A DNA stretch of 64,000 nucleotides from UBA10649 sp963749905. GTDB taxonomy: Bacteria > Actinomycetota > Actinomycetes > S36-B12. Positions 63,596 through 64,000 of this stretch are shown here, piece after piece. Each line of letters opens with the position of its first letter. Within the stretch, counting starts at the first letter, position 1. The translations under genes were made by a program, and so were the position numbers. The notes under the pieces are model-generated. The model was given only the letters and a program-made list of their open reading frames with translations, was not told the DNA's origin and searched no databases. The stretch is from NCBI GenBank assembly GCA_963749905.1, contig CAVVOF010000006.1:434001-498000 (forward strand), read 5' to 3'.

Positions 63596-64000
63596 GTGCC
63601 CAACCGTTTCCGACGCACGGCCACCATCGGACTGGCCGCTGCGCTGCTGGCGACGGCAGCCGCGTGCGGAACGCCCGATACCAGCGGCGCGGACCAGCCG
63701 CCTCCGTCGGAGACCGCTTCGCAATCGTCGCCCGCGTCGTCGGACCTGGCGACGGCCACGGCTGCCAGTGCCGTGGCTGACTCGCCGATCCTCATCACGT
63801 CAGCGGACGTTCCCATGCCGTCGCCCGTCGATCCAGCACTGGCCGACGGTGCACCCGAACGCATCGTCAGCCTGGCCACCGGGGTCGGCGAGACGCTGGC
63901 GGCGCTCGGCGTCGGCGATCGCGTGGTCGGCCGTGATGAGACGAGCGACGTCCCGGCCATCGCCGACGCGCCCGTGCTCACCAAGGCGCACGCCGTCAGT
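63596..64000 (+). CDS. Haem/siderophore-type ABC substrate-binding lipoprotein (3' end outside window)
   Basis: 135 codons are open from GTG 63596 to the right edge. Signal peptide with lipobox (LLATAAA then Cys24), then a Ser/Pro/Ala linker of about 60 residues, then the start of a TroA/BtuF-like binding domain: APERIVSLATGVGETLAALGVGDRVVGRDETSDVPA. This matches HmuT/BtuF-type proteins for haem or vitamin B12. With the two secreted genes divergent from it, it marks a haem-uptake locus continuing to the right. Confidence 0.85.
   Translation, partial: MPNRFRRTATIGLAAALLATAAACGTPDTSGADQPPPSETASQSSPASSDLATATAASAVADSPILITSADVPMPSPVDPALADGAPERIVSLATGVGETLAALGVGDRVVGRDETSDVPAIADAPVLTKAHAVS

Overview
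The window is high-GC actinobacterial (Actinomycetota) chromosome. The evidence is the GC-rich coding sequence, many GTG starts, many 4-nt GTGA or ATGA stop/start overlaps, small actinobacterial families such as DUF3099, and a gene order that parallels the Mycobacterium tuberculosis dgt-dnaG / glyS-zur / uppS-recO / era-corC-ybeY-phoH / dnaJ-hrcA / hemW-lepA-rpsT block. The genus cannot be named from the sequence alone. There is no prophage, rRNA operon, CRISPR array or recognisable insertion sequence.

Layout. 1-5.5 kb: a large cyclase/ATPase/TPR regulator (runs off the left edge) and a pair of Gfo/Idh/MocA oxidoreductases. 5.5-11.2 kb: a MacAB-like export operon, with an ankyrin-repeat lipoprotein gene upstream and a decayed copy of its 3' end downstream. 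11.3-15.4 kb: tRNA-Met, small membrane and lipoprotein genes, a frameshifted amidase gene, a thioredoxin, a YggU protein and a VapBC pair. 15.5-21.4 kb: a secreted protein with a multicopper oxidase, an Ig-like secreted protein, small genes, TspO and tRNA-Asn. 21.5-30.7 kb: dnaG (frame-disrupted), an aminotransferase, dgt, and a flavinylation/electron-transfer operon (ferric-reductase-like protein, FMN-binding lipid-side protein, ApbE), then TlpA and YdcF proteins. 30.8-41.6 kb: ppdK, VKOR, dus, an MFS exporter with an NAD-binding membrane protein, glyS and small genes. 41.6-44.5 kb: a Zur-regulated zinc operon (znuA-znuC-znuB-zur). 44.6-57 kb: uppS, recO, a PerM-like protein, an orphan AbiEi-like gene, then era-eamA-cdd-like-corC-ybeY-phoH-hit-rsmE-dnaJ-hrcA with a CIRCE operator. 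57-62 kb: a TauE protein, hemW, lepA, rpsT, a TetR regulator. 62-64 kb: two secreted proteins and the start of a haem/siderophore-type binding protein that runs off the right edge.

Two features stand out. First, at least four families of long intergenic inverted repeats (here called A, B, C, D) sit about 7-15 bp after stop codons throughout the window. Their 20-29 bp arms are perfect or nearly so, the arms are conserved within a family, and at least one arm change is compensated on the other side; the loops vary. They look like a lineage-specific 3'-end element. Second, at least five genes carry single-base frame disruptions that are resolved exactly by removing or adding one base (ankyrin gene, amidase, dnaG, a phosphoribosyltransferase, and hemW with four). 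Because dnaG is essential in bacteria, at least some of these are probably consensus sequencing errors, and every pseudogene call here should be read with that in mind.
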